From Amoebidium appalachense (lineage: Eukaryota > Ichthyosporea): a DNA stretch of 64,000 nucleotides. The DNA lies in the NCBI GenBank assembly GCA_963693365.1, contig CAVNZM010000009.1, positions 4,960,001 through 5,024,000 of the forward strand, given 5' to 3'. Shown here piece by piece: positions 49,864 to 64,000 of the stretch. A model generated the notes under the pieces. That model had not been told where the DNA came from. It saw nothing but the letters and a program-made list of their open reading frames with translations, and ran no database searches. Numbering within the stretch: the first letter of the stretch is position 1; every line of letters starts with the position of its first letter. Made by a program: the position numbers and the translations under genes.

Positions 49864-51108
49864 ATGTATATTTCGCACAAAGCGTTTTTGCTGGCTGCTG
49901 CGGCCTGTTCAGCCTCCGCTGCCCCCTTACAAGCTGCTAATTCGTGCTCAGTCTCCATCAACACACAATGTTTTCCAGACCTTGCATCCGCCGTAAGTGC
50001 CGCACCAGACGGCAGCACCATCACCGTATCACAAAACATAACCGTCCCCATAGAGGTCGCCTTTGACAAGAACCTATCGTTTGTAGGGCAGGGGTCACCA
50101 CGTCCAACCATCAGCACCAACATGAATGTGGTAGAGGGAGCTATTCTTCGTGCAACTGGAACAAACAACCAGACTCAGACCGTCTTGTTGTACAACCTGG
50201 CGTTTGAAAGCAACGGCGTGGGCTACTCCTCCGCGTTTCGCACGACGGAGCTAGGTAACGGAGAATACCCAACACAGCCCACAAGCTTCACTAACCTATC
50301 CATTTCCTCATGTTCTTTCAAAAATTTCTACCAACTTTCGCGCGGCGGGTCGGCGGTTTTCGTGGGCATGCCTTCCAGTTTGGTTGTTACAAACAGTGAG
50401 TTCATCAACAACACTGTCGCGCGCATCGACACTCTGCGCTGGGAGGGCGGCGGCGCTTTTTGGGTGGCAGACCTCGAAGGGCCCGCAACTATCACAAACA
50501 ACAGGTTCGAAAACAACACCCACCTGTACCAGCACGGATGTGGGGGTGCATTCATGGTGAACTACGCCAGCGACAACATGACAATCAGCAACAACTATTT
50601 TGTTCGCAACAGCGCGCCTGGTGGGGGTGCCGTGTATATCGGCACCGTGGACGAGAACGCCACGACGATTATCAGCAACACGCAGTTTGTCGAAAACAAC
50701 GCGACGGAATTCGGCTGGGGTTCGCGTGGTGGCGCTATGTGGGTGCAATACGTGGCGGGGAATCTGACCGTCAACCAAGGCACCAAATTCGTTGGAAATA
50801 TGGCTCTGGCAGACAGGGGGGCCGCTATTGCAAACAACAAGATTTACTCCGGTGCTATTGTGGTTCTTCAGGCTGAGTTTGCGAACAATACGTGCTCTAA
50901 GGGCGCTTTTGCGTTTGACGCTGTATCCGATGATGCTTTCACCGACGATTCTTTGCTTGTGCTTATGAGCGGCTCCACGTTTAAGAGTAACACTGGAGCG
51001 GAGGGGAAGGACTGGTTGGTGAGGATTGAAACCACAGAGGAGAAAAATGTTATCCATGTTTACGGCGAGGACTGGAAGGGGAAGACCATGGCTATCCATG
51101 ACTCCTAA
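49864..51108 (+). CDS. Secreted right-handed beta-helix (pectate-lyase-like) protein
   Basis: 414 aa. Signal peptide (MYISHKAFLLAAAACSASAA), then successive ~20-25-residue rungs of the parallel beta-helix type: ITNNRFENNT, ISNNYFVRNSAPGGGAV, ISNTQFVENNATEFGWGSRGGAM and GGAFWV motifs, with Asn ladders. Proteins with such repeats act as surface adhesins or polysaccharide-active enzymes; catalytic residues of a lyase are not identifiable. Many N-x-S/T sites suggest glycosylation. Single exon. Upstream are TATATAAG and CCAAT boxes. Confidence 0.72.
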   Translation: MYISHKAFLLAAAACSASAAPLQAANSCSVSINTQCFPDLASAVSAAPDGSTITVSQNITVPIEVAFDKNLSFVGQGSPRPTISTNMNVVEGAILRATGTNNQTQTVLLYNLAFESNGVGYSSAFRTTELGNGEYPTQPTSFTNLSISSCSFKNFYQLSRGGSAVFVGMPSSLVVTNSEFINNTVARIDTLRWEGGGAFWVADLEGPATITNNRFENNTHLYQHGCGGAFMVNYASDNMTISNNYFVRNSAPGGGAVYIGTVDENATTIISNTQFVENNATEFGWGSRGGAMWVQYVAGNLTVNQGTKFVGNMALADRGAAIANNKIYSGAIVVLQAEFANNTCSKGAFAFDAVSDDAFTDDSLLVLMSGSTFKSNTGAEGKDWLVRIETTEEKNVIHVYGEDWKGKTMAIHDS

Positions 51109-51213
51109 ATGTCTAGATTTGTTTCGTGCGAGCTTTCCTGCTGCGGTAACTTAAGGCTAGCCTCTACCGCGTTTTTGTGAATGACCTTATCATATCATGC
51201 TGGTTTGGAAATG

Positions 51214-51264
51214 TTGCAACGGCGCTGAACAATGAAGAGAACACATTGTTCAGCGCCGTTGCAA
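51214..51264. other. 21-bp perfect inverted repeat with 9-nt loop
   Basis: Left arm 51214-51234 (TTGCAACGGCGCTGAACAATG) is perfectly complementary to right arm 51244-51264, with loop 51235-51243. It lies ~105 bp downstream of the beta-helix gene. The strong stem could be a transcription end signal, a small RNA precursor or a MITE-like remnant. Confidence 0.7.
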
Positions 51265-51360
51265 GTTATTTACGTGATGCTCGTAGTCCTTTTTCCGAAT
51301 GGAAGCACCACAAGTTTCGTAGAATTTTGCTAGATTTATTACTCGAGCGAGAGTCTTAAG

Positions 51361-52356
51361 TTAAACTTCGAACTACTCGAGCTCCCGCCTGGCGCGTGAG
51401 ACTATTCGAAAAAATACATATTGCATTGTATTACCCCCCGGCATTCCGTCTCTGCATGCATCGTTCAAACTTTCTGTGTGCTTCTACAGAGACTTCCTGC
51501 GGGAGCCTCTAGGCTTCCAATGCATAAAAGGGATCATAAACGGGTGGCAAGAAAAGAGGTGAGTGAACATAATGTACAATCGGAGCACGTCCATAAAAAA
51601 CCATCAAGGCACATGAAGTGAGATCATGTAGGGCCGGTGAAGTGTTTTCCCTTTCTCCCTGTTACACTCCCGCAGCCTCCCGTTTTCCCCGCCCTTCCAT
51701 AATTTGCCCACCATGCCTCTTGTACTCTTGTTTTTTCTCAGTCTGTCCCCCCAAATCCCCCCCTCCCCCCTCCCCCCCCCCCCCCCCCCTCCCCCCCCCT
51801 CCCTCCCTCCCTCGTCCCCCCTCTTCCCACCCCCACAGGCCCCCCGCCCCAGGCCCTCTCAACACTCACCCATTCACCCACCCACCCACCGATCTCTCCG
51901 CTAATGCCTTAACCACCACAAAACACTTGTTGCACTACCACATGATCCTCCTTGTTCCCATGTAAATAAAGAAGATATAAGAGAAGGAAAGGAAATCGAA
52001 CCTTTTTTCCTGAGGAGGAGGGGTGGGGGGGATGGGGGGGGGGGGGGGACTAAACTTGCAGAACCACCGCAGGTCACGTTAACACAACTAAATATAGCCA
52101 CACAGCAAAGCAGAAGCACATCATACTGGAATTTGCACATTCATTGCCCGGGGGAGGGGGGGGGGGGGGGGGGGGGGGGGAGGGGAGGGTAGGGGAGGGG
52201 AAGAGATGGTAGGTGATGGGAGAAGGGGGGGGAGGGGGAGGGGGGGGGGGGAGTGGGAGGGGAGGGGGTAGATTGACACTATCCGCCTGTGACATCCATG
52301 TGTCCCCCGGCCCTCATACTTTCACCCAACCACAGTGTCACCCTTAACCACCGTGC

Positions 52357-52390
<34 letters not shown>

Positions 52391-52551
52391 GGCATACACA
52401 CACACCACACCTACTACACAAACGTCACGTAGAACAGAGCTCTGCACACATAAACGGCTTTCTGTGGATTTATGGGTTTGTAAAAGCACAGCCAAGGATG
52501 ATAGACAGTCTAAGTAGGAGTTGATGTCGGAAAAGGTTTTTTTTTTTTTTT

Positions 52552-52598
<47 letters not shown>

Positions 52599-53179
52599 AC
52601 CCTCCACCCCTCGCCCGCCCTACCCCACCCCGTCTCTCCCTCCCCCACAGACCGCATGATCCTCCTTCCTTTTTAAGTGTGCGCACCAATCAACAACCCT
52701 CTGCCGGACATTTCTGTGATTAACAAAAAGCTATTCCATTGATATATCCTTTCACTAGCACGATTTTAAGACCAACCTGTTACAGCCTCTCCTCTTTCGC
52801 TCCCCCCCCCCCTCCCCCCCCCCCCCCCCCCCCCCTTCCTCTCTCCCCCCCCCAGCCCCATGGCCACCGGGCCCATCCTCCCCAAACACACACGCACACA
52901 CCTGTACACACACGTGTGCACACACGTGTGCACACAAACACAATATCCCCACAGACAAAAACGACCAACATGTGCTGAGGAGGCGTGCCGATAAAAGCAG
53001 GAAAAAAATTAGCCAAAATCTATAATTATAAAGATCAGAGACTAGAGAGGTGCTTTTAACTGAGTCCAAATGGCGCCGCAGCTTCCATCCCTCCAGCACC
53101 ACGCGGCTCCACGGGACACGTTGTATCATAGTACTAAACGGTTTGTGTTCTGATGTGTACATGTGTGTGTGTGTGCGTG

Positions 53180-53266
<87 letters not shown>

Positions 53267-53306
53267 CTGTGTGACGGAGTGTGTGTGTGTATGTGTGTGT
53301 GTGTGT

Positions 53307-53364
<58 letters not shown>

Positions 53365-53484
53365 CGGTGTGTGTATCATAGTCACGGTGTGTGTGTGTGT
53401 GTGTGCATGTGTGTGTGGGCGTGTGCCCGTGTGTGTGTGGGGTCACGTGGCCACGGGTGTGGGGGGTGGGGGTGGGGGGGGGTA

Positions 53485-53521
<37 letters not shown>

Positions 53522-54205
53522 ACTCTCTACTGTGTTTACTTCCTCCACCTCCATCTCAGCCTTTTCTGGTGGAACTAAATCCAAGAGGCCTTGCAAGACT
53601 AAATCCCAGGCACGGCCATCTAGAAACACCCGTGATCCCAGGCTTTACTGGAAAACATTTCCAGCCCTGATTCAAACCCTTACGCTGGTGAGCCACTCCA
53701 CGACGTCACTCAACCTCGATAGCCGCGAAGCGGCTTTTCTTTTCACACTTCAATCACTTTAGCACAAACACATGCATATGCAACTGCCAGAATTGCGTTG
53801 GGGTTTACTTACGCGCTTGGTAGGCATACTGTTGTGGTACCAATCAGCTTTCAGAAACGTTTAAATTTGTGTGTGTGTCTTTTTCGGTACAAATACGTCG
53901 TGTTGCTCTGATGTTTAGTGCCCCTGCCAGCAAGTTCAACAATCTGAGCCGACTACGGGTTTTGACATCTCACGGCCAGTATGCTGTTACGAAGCAGCGC
54001 CAGAAGGAGGGCTGGCGTGTTTATTTCCTACCCCTTCCCCGTTCCCATCCTCCGTCGAGCTCATGCCCTCTAGTTGTAAACCCTTGCCTTTCCCTTTGAA
54101 GGGCCCATCAACGGGTTCGCATTCCTTCTGTGTCTCTCTCTGTGCTGGTCGTTGTCTCGGTCTCCCCCCCTCCCCCCCCCCCCCCCCCCCCCCTTCTCTC
54201 TCTCC

Positions 54206-54242
<37 letters not shown>

Positions 54243-54515
54243 TTTCCCATTTTCTCCCTTTCTTCCCTCCCCTCCCTCTCCCTCCCTCCCCCCTCCCTCC
54301 CCCTCTCCCTCCTTCACCCCCTCCCCCCCCCCCCCCCTTCCTCTTTCTCTCCCTCTCCCCCTCTCTCCCTCGGCCCCTCCCTCTCCCTCCCTCTCCTCTC
54401 CCCCTCCCTCCCCCTCCCCCCCCCTCTCTCTCCCCCTCTCCCCTCTCCCCCCCCCCCCCCCCCCCCTCTCTCTCCCTCCCCTCCTCTCTCTCTCTCTCCC
54501 CCTCTCTATCCCCCC

Positions 54516-54547
<32 letters not shown>

Positions 54548-55490
54548 ACCCCCCCCCCCCTCTCTTCTCCCCCCCTCCTTCTGTCTCTGTGTATATATAT
54601 CCCTCCCCCCCCCACACACACACACCAGGCTTCCCCCTCTATTCACCAGCCACGAACTGCACACATGCGGCAAGCAGACGTTTGCGGTTAACCCCCCCCC
54701 CCCCCCAAAAAAAAAAAAAAAAAAAAAAATACCCACACACACATTCTATAGTTGGGTGGGAAACTAGGTGGTAATGCAGTGTGTGCTTTGCCTCTCAGCT
54801 GTCCTTTTTGTATGTTAGTACATGTCCTGCACGTTGCTAACTGTGTGTATATTTGCACGTGTTCCCGTCTACCCAAGCCTCCCCCCCCCCCCCCCCCCCC
54901 CTCCCTCTTTCTCCTTATTGCAACCTGTGGCCTTTTTCTTTTTCTCCTAGCTGGCTTTCAACCGTCCCCCCATAGCTCGAACAAACACACACTTGTGCAG
55001 TGCAAACCCTCATGCTGTGAACACACGCACAGTCTGCCTCTCTCCCCTATCCCTCGTCTTCTCCCTCCCCCTTCTCTCCCTCTCTCCCCTCCCCCCCCCC
55101 CCCCCCCCCCCCCCACACACACACACCCTTCTAAATATATCCAGATATCTATATCATAATATATATGCACATGTATATCCATATGTTTATCTATATTTAT
55201 ATGTTTATGTATGTGTATATGTGTTGCCGACACAACACACATATGTGCCCGCAGTGCTTGGTTTGTAGGTAAATCATTCTCCTTCCCCTTTTTTCTCGCC
55301 CTATCTAAATTCACCGGGTCAACCCGAGGGGAAGAGGGGGGGGGGGGGGGGGGGAGGCGGAATGGGATGGGGTTGGGGGCTGTTGAGGGGGGAAAAAGGA
55401 TGAAATAGAAGTAGACCTTTTACAACACCGTTTGCAAGATATGTCCCCGCCGTTTTTGTGCATGTCCCAACCTGTCTGTAGCTCTTATTA
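51361..55490. other. Simple-sequence desert
   Basis: No gene supported. Poly-C/poly-G runs at 51773-51790, 52150-52180, 52360-52390, 52560-52600 and 52800-52840; (CT)n/(GT)n at 53181-53380; CT-rich low complexity at 54160-54600; poly-C/poly-A at 54690-54730; (C)n at 55090-55115. The frame at ~53520-53620 that gives FLDGRAWDLVLQ on the minus strand is the only stretch with protein-like composition. Confidence 0.7.
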
Positions 55491-55506
55491 ACCAGTGTGT
55501 CCGCAG

Positions 55507-57373
55507 AGCATAGCCCCCTCCTGGCCCTCCCTCCCGAGCTGGTCACTCACATCATCCGGTTTCCACCGTTGGATGACCGAAAGACGTTTTTGCTCGTCTG
55601 CCGCCAATTTTGCGCCCTCGCACGGTCTCCCCAGGCCGGGCTGATTCGGATGACAATCGGTGAGATCAGTGTTGGTAGGAGAAGCAAGGTCAATCAGTTG
55701 TTTAGGTCGACAGCGTGGCATGCGGCAATCGGTACGGTGGTGCTCGACATTGATTATATGAGTATGAAGCATCCGGAGCAAGAAGAAGCATTCCGGGCTA
55801 CCTTCCGCCAGATTCCGCTGCTTCCAAATTTGGAAAGCCTCCGCGTGATTTGAGTCTATGAATCGGATGCAAGATTCTGGACACCACTCGTCGAGTCACT
55901 GTTCGAAGCCGTCGGGAGCAAACTGAGGGCTGTCGAGCTTGACTTTGGCTACGCGGATGAAAGCACTAGCTTTGACACAATGTGGCGACTCGTCGGGAGC
56001 GTGTGGGAAAACTGCACCCGGATGGAAGAGTTGGTGGTGGATATGACCACGGATTTGGACATCCAACCTCCACCACTTGCACCACACAGTACCCTAAAGC
56101 GACTGGACTATAAATCCGACACCGGTAGGCTGCTGAGGAGATTCCTTGCGGCATCCCCCAACCTCGACCGCATAAAGATCGAATCGAGGATCACTGAGTC
56201 GCTCGACCTGGCACAGTTACAGGTGTGCCCGAACCTCACCCACGTCCAAATGCACGTGGACAAAGGGTACTATATCCCTAGTCAGACAGCAGTAGTGATC
56301 CCCATGTTGCCCACATTGGAGGTGGTTGTGGTTGAAACGGGATGGCCTTTGGATGCAGAGTCGTTGGGGGCTTGCCCAAAGTTACGCCGTGTGACCCTAA
56401 CCTGTTACTCGCTGCCATCTGATATGCCCGATTTTCAGACACAGCGGTTGGAGTCGTTTTCACTTGGTGTATACACGCAGCCGCATTCCATGCACACACT
56501 GACAAGTATGTCGTTTTTGTCAGCCCAGACACACACACTGAAATTCCTGTCACTTTATGATGTTCGTAACATACACCTAGATGCACTCGCACCTTTTACG
56601 GCACTCACCAGCATTGAGCTACGTCGATGTAATGTAGAGACGACTCATGGCGCCGCAGCAGGCAATGAGTTGGTTCTGGACCACTTCCCCCACCTTTCCG
56701 CCCTGCACCTTGAAAGGGTGTATAGTTTGTCATGCATGAAGGCAACGTCTGTTCACAAGCACCTTAGGCGGGTAGTTTTGATCGAAACTTCTCATCGAAA
56801 CGACCCAGGGTACAGATTTCTTGCCTTCTGCACTGCACTCGAAGAAATATTTAACGATCGAAAATGGTCCTTATGCCGACATGTGCCTTCTCCGCCCACC
56901 CATCTCTCTAGTTCGTCTTAATCTTTTAGACGTCGGCGGTGCTACCCTTTTTCCGATCAACAACCCTGCGCTTCAGAGCCTCACCATTTATGATTGTGCA
57001 TCCCTTCGTTCACTTGTAATGTTCCCGCTGCCGCCGGAGCGCTGACCCATGTGGACCTGCAGAATTGCAACGAGTTGAAAAGTGTCGGCGTCATTATGCG
57101 CATACCTGCCATCCGATCCCTCACACTCGTCCGTGTGGGTAAAATCCGCACGCTGAATGGTTTCACGGGCCATGAAAACCTGTGCAAGGTGTCGATTTTT
57201 TCGCCCGAAATCAGTATATTGGACTTTGCTTCGTGCCCCAAGATTGGACTTGATTCAGTCAGCATGAACCCCCAGGGCGCTAGATCGGGCCTAGCTGGGG
57301 AAGTGGAGGAGCAAAAGAGGCGCATTGCTGACTTGCAGCGGGCAATCACAAAGAGGCAGGCCTCTGGCAGCAG
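55507..57373 (+). pseudogene. F-box / leucine-rich-repeat gene with stop and frameshifts
   Basis: An acceptor (CCGCAG) at 55506 precedes an F-box (LPPELVTHIIRF...CRQFCALAR). LRR-like strands follow (LVRLNLLDVGG, LQSLTIYDCASL, LTHVDLQNCNEL). One in-frame TGA (55851-55853) interrupts a frame otherwise open to ~56880; the frame changes near 56850-56890 and again near 57030-57045. The last exon segment ends with a donor (CAG|GTACCT) at 57373. F-box/LRR proteins recruit substrates to SCF ubiquitin ligases. Three breaks suggest a decayed host gene, or a poorly assembled one. Confidence 0.6.
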
Positions 57374-57656
57374 GTACCTTCTCCTCTTCCCCCCTCCCCC
57401 CCCTCCCCCCCCCCCCCTCCCCTCCCCTTCACTACCCATCACCACCACCATCACACACACACTCACACGCACACACACCCTGACACACGCCCTGACACAC
57501 ACACACAGAGACGCTTGCACTCACGCGCGCATGCATGCACACACCCACACAAACACACACACCCACACACACACACGCGCGCGCGCGCGCCCCCGCCCGC
57601 CCGCCCGCCCGCCCGCCCGCGCCCGCGCACATGCACATGCACATGCACATGCACAT

Positions 57657-57724
<68 letters not shown>

Positions 57725-57860
57725 ACACACGTGCGCACATACTCACTTACTTGCTCGCTCGCTTCCTCGCTCACGCACTCGCACACACACGCCATTTTGA
57801 TTTGTGGTTTGCGTTTCAGCTTGGAATTTGGTTTACCAATGTCTCACCGTGATTACTGTT

Positions 57861-57891
<31 letters not shown>

Positions 57892-58238
57892 CCCCCCACC
57901 CCCCATGAATGTGTACTTTGTCCTATGCAACATCATATTTTGTAAGACATTATCCCCCCCCCCCTCCCCCCCCCCCTCTCCCCCCCAAACACACACACAC
58001 CTCAAAGTCCTATCTCTTTCTTTCTCCTTGAGCTCTCTCTCTTCCTCCCTCTCTCTCGGGCTCATTCACTCACCAAAGCAATGTATTTCTTCAGGTGAGG
58101 AACATTGGTTGGCAGCCAAGCCTCGGCACCTTCAGACATGATGGGTGCACCCCATGCACACCATGGTGACGTCAGCATCCACCATTGTTTTTCCTTTTTT
58201 CCTCTTTTCCCTTTTTCCTTTTTTTTTTTTTTGTGTGT

Positions 58239-58269
<31 letters not shown>

Positions 58270-58467
58270 GGGGGGGTGATGTGTATATCTGAAAGACTTG
58301 ATGGTTGCTTTTATATAGCTTTGTACTATGCAAGGCGTTGCGACTAAAAATTATGGGGTGTATTTTTTTGGCCATGTTTTGGTGATCGATATCCTTTTTA
58401 TTTCATACATTCGAATTCCACATAGGCTGATGGCTAGCATATTATGTTTGCGCTATTTAGGGAGGCA

Positions 58468-58527
<60 letters not shown>

Positions 58528-59918
58528 TATTGCACTCCAAATTTAGGGTACACTGTCTTTTTCGTTTATTTCTTTTTTTTTTCGGGGGGGGGGGGGGAGG
58601 AGGGGGGGCGGTTGGGATGGGGTGAGAGGGAGGGGGGAGGGGGGGGGGGGGGGGCTGCTTATGTAAAAGGCTTGATTTCCTTATGTATCTAAAAGGTTTG
58701 AGAATTTAAGTCGTAGAACCTTCAGAATTTCTGTTTTATGGCTGCTAGCATGTAAATATATCTATACATCATATTGTATGTGTGTGTATACGCTTGGGCT
58801 AAGTCCCACTAAACAGTTTCCAAACTTGAAGTTTCTAAAGATACCCTTGTGCCCGACGTGTTACTCAAGACCTAGGATTTCATGTTAACAGTCTGTGGGT
58901 GTGGATGGGACCATTACAGGTGCATAAAAAAAAAAATCACATCTAGAACTGTTACAGCGCTGGAAAACGCAGTAGGCCGTCGAATGTGGCTGGGCCTCCG
59001 GCAGTGTCCACGCAATTAAAAGTGTGTAAACCCCCAACTGTACAGCTGTTTGATGTGTTGACAGAGGGCGTGGCAGTGGCCAATAAAGTAGGCATTGGTC
59101 TTGTGTGCTACATATCACATTGTGGGTGGTACACAAGCACACATGTACCCCTCCCCCCCACCTCATCCCCACGCACACATCCCCACACCGCGACAGGCAT
59201 CTAATATTAGTATGCAAACACGCGAACATTGACACACACACACCGTGACATGTACACGCAAACACACAAACATAACACACATAACACACACCGTGTGGCC
59301 CAAAGTTTTGGATGTTTGACTTTTGAGTATGGTACATGCACCTATAGCTACCCTGCTTCAAAATAAGTTCGTACGCGTTGCACAATGTATCTTTGTGGAA
59401 GAACGCCACACATTTCAACGTTCGTGCACGACCAGTTCACGTTCCTTGTAAGATATGGCAGCACATTACTCCAAAGAATGGATGACATTCGTGTGCAGAT
59501 GAATTGTGTGTGCGTGCGCGTGTGCGTATGTTGGTGTCCAAGCTTCTGAGTGAGAGCATTCATGTGTGTCACTGAACTCGAGCACTGAGTGTCCGTGCGG
59601 TTCAACAGTGTGTGTGTGTGTGTGTGTGGGTGGGTGTGTGTGTGTATGTTGGTCAATGACGTTAGAAAGAGTGCGTGTCTGTCCCCCCCCCCCCCCCCCC
59701 CCCCCCCCCCTCTCTCTCTCTCTTCTTTTTTTTCCCTTTTCCTTTTTTTTTTTATTGGCAGGGGGGGGGGGGGGGAAGGGGGGGATTTGGTTTGCATTCG
59801 AGCTTTTTTTTATATTTAAAAGTCAGCGTAATTTCTGTTTTAAATTATTGCCGGCAGCCCGTTCAGCCCGGTTGTGCTTGATATTCTGGAGAGGTAGCAA
59901 TGCTGCTAATGAAAGATG

Positions 59919-59950
<32 letters not shown>

Positions 59951-59984
59951 ACCACCACCACCACCACCACCACCACCACCAGCA

Positions 59985-60016
<32 letters not shown>

Positions 60017-60659
60017 CACATGGAAAACACACCACACACCACACACACCACAGTCTCTCTCTCTCTAGATCTCCCTCCCTCCCTCTCTCTCTCTCTCTAA
60101 GATACCCATTGCTTCATTTCCCTATCGTGATTAGCTCCATTTCGATTTTACACCGACTAACAGCCACAGGCACTGTAGGGCTCTCAAAAAGACAGAACTA
60201 CTAATAGCACTACAGGCTATAAATAGAACTGTAGAACTATATAGAGCACTGCAGACCTATAAATAGCACTGAATGCCTATAAACAGCACTACAGACCTAT
60301 AAATAGCACTACAAGCCCATAAATAGCATTACAGAACTATAAATAGCACTATAGAACTATAAATTGCACTACAAGCCTCTAAATAGTACTACATAACTAT
60401 AAATAGCACTATATATATAGAACTATAAATTGCACTACAAGCCTCTAAATAGTACTACAGAACTATAAATAGCACTACAAGCCTCTAAATAGCACTACAG
60501 AACTATAAACAGAACTTCAAGCTTCTAAATAGCACTACAGGCCTATGAATAGCACTACAGAACTGCCGAAGACGTGCCTATGGCAAACAACGACACGTTG
60601 TTGTCGGTGGCTTTGTAGTGGAATCGTCTGGCGGCGGGGGTGTGCTTGCGCTGTACGCT

Positions 60660-60699
<40 letters not shown>

Positions 60700-61189
60700 G
60701 GGGGGGGTGGGTGTGTGTGACCGCGCGCAGGCGCGTGTGTGTGCGCCTGTGTGTGTGACCCTCGTAAGTGTGAGCGTGTGAGTGTGTGTGTGTGTGTGCA
60801 CGAGCGTGTGTGTGCGTGCTAGTCGTTCGTTCGTTCCTGTACGTGTGCATGTGTGCGTGTGCATGCACAAACACGCATGCATGTGTGCGTGGGCACGCGG
60901 AGGCGTGATGGGGAAGGCAGAAGGCAGGTAATGGCGGGCGGGGGGGGGGGGGGGGGGGGGGGGGAAGGAGAGATGCGACGTATTAGCCAGGGTGATAATA
61001 TTCGTTAGCGCGCTCCTACCGAGCCATCAATGAGCCCACCATAGCCTTAGCCCCCCGCCTCCCCTAACGTATATTCGATTATCATGCCTCTTCTTCAATA
61101 ACAAACCTATTGGTTATTTCTTTGCCACATCCCAAAAACATGACCTGCAAACGCCCTATTCCTCGTTGTGCGTGACCATTGATGATTTA
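57374..61189. other. Simple-sequence desert with minisatellite
   Basis: (CA)n at 57440-57722 with CGCGCG, CCCG and CATG blocks; (C)n at 57862-57900; (TA)n at 58471-58524; poly-G at 58260-58275 and 58585-58655; poly-C/A at 59922-60015; a ~21-bp ACTATAAATAGCACTACAAG minisatellite at 60210-60560. No gene supported; the (TA)n and TATAAATA strings mimic promoters. Confidence 0.75.
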
Positions 61190-63417
<2,228 letters not shown>

Positions 63418-64000
63418 CTGTAAAATGGGAAAAACTATTAAAAACATAAAAGCAATTAAAAAAATTAAAAGGGTCATTATTGGCACTAATATAGCTTTTC
63501 GTCTTTCCCCATTGTGTCCCTCCTTCACCTCCTCCACGAACATGCTCAAGTTACTTCAAGGATTAGATCCCCCCTTCCCCCCCTCCCCCCTACACACATA
63601 CACCCACACACGACCCCCCCCCCCCCCCCCCCCCCCCCAAAAAAGGCAAAAAGAAGCAAAAGGAAAAAAGCAAACAGGAACAAGCACGCGCGTGCACACA
63701 AACACGCACACACACGCAAACACACACACACACGCCGACGGGCTGACAGAAAAACACATATACACCCTTAATATATTCTTCTGGTTCGGTTCCCCCCTTC
63801 CCCCCCCCCCCCCCCCCCCCAAACACACACACACACACACACACACATACAACACACACACACACACACACACACAACACATACACACACATTCTATCCC
63901 CCCCCCCCCCCCCCCCCCTCTGGCGCCCCTCCCATCTCACCAGCTCTCTTGCTTCCGAAGCCCTCGTTGGTCTCACACAAAACAACAAAGAGGGCAAAGA
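63418..64000. other. Intron/upstream of ELP6: poly-C and (CA)n
   Basis: AT-rich intron sequence up to ~63500, poly-C at 63617-63638, (CA)n tracts, poly-C at 63800-63820 and 63900-63920. At 63930-64000 a minus-strand frame with a donor-like GTGAG could be an upstream ELP6 exon; not established. Confidence 0.5.

Noticed and set aside
53126-53629. Minus-strand frame starting FLDGRAWDLVLQ
   Set aside because: Protein-like start but no ATG, an upstream stop, and no clear splice acceptor; the rest is repeat translation.
53660-53720. tRNA-like B box (GGTTTGAATC) on the minus strand
   Set aside because: No acceptor stem, D arm or anticodon arm can be folded around it.
58471-58524. (TA)n tract as a promoter or origin
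   Set aside because: Pure dinucleotide microsatellite with no gene nearby.
60210-60560. Repeated TATAAATA strings as promoters
   Set aside because: Part of a ~21-bp minisatellite without downstream ORFs.

Overview
The window looks like a eukaryotic scaffold carrying a block of giant-virus (Nucleocytoviricota-like) DNA beside, or inserted in, a host genome crowded with simple repeats. I cannot name the host. It is a eukaryote because the right half holds spliced genes: a JmjC lysine demethylase with seven phase-compatible exons, and exons of Elongator subunit ELP6. The left ~35.7 kb is dense with intronless genes of viral type on both strands. An assembly gap of 500 N lies at 5745-6244.

Left block (about 1-35.7 kb). 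Nucleic-acid enzymes: a D5-like SF3 primase-helicase, a poxvirus-type RuvC resolvase, and four PD-(D/E)XK-like nucleases. Two of the nucleases end in a domain that also ends the D5 protein; the other two have lost catalytic residues. Regulatory or BRO-type proteins: a KilA-N/T5orf172 protein, a fused BRO-like/T5orf172 protein, two further BRO-like proteins, several gene fragments, and a four-finger C2H2 protein. Other enzymes: a patatin phospholipase whose start overlaps the stop of a Fic AMPylase by ATGA, a Nudix hydrolase, and two paralogues that look like C48/adenain-type cysteine proteases. Structural or membrane candidates: a penton-like protein (frameshifted), an MGxxxS myristoylation candidate, and several small signal-anchored or Cys-rich proteins. 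No major capsid, packaging ATPase or DNA polymerase is in the window, so the virus lineage stays open. Promoters are unusually legible: GGTATAAA boxes about 38-46 bp upstream of starts, sometimes sharing bases with the stop codon of the gene before, and an AAATATTATC element just before three starts. GC-rich GGCTGGGGGTGGCTG blocks fill several viral intergenic gaps.

Transition (33.4-36.5 kb): a 1.5 kb array of about 50-bp units with poly-C/(CA)n inserts flips orientation near 34.76 kb, followed by a Cys-rich membrane protein and one small ORF, then (GT)n and minisatellites.

Right block (36.5-64 kb): the JmjC gene (minus strand, 42066 to 36538), a coiled-coil protein, a small two-TM protein, a Cys/His protein, a secreted beta-helix protein, a broken F-box/LRR gene (one in-frame stop and two frameshifts), and ELP6 at the end. 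Most of the rest is microsatellite, homopolymer and minisatellite DNA, including 10-40 nt poly-C/poly-G runs. Three coding breaks sit in or next to G/C-rich runs, so some apparent pseudogenes may be assembly errors.
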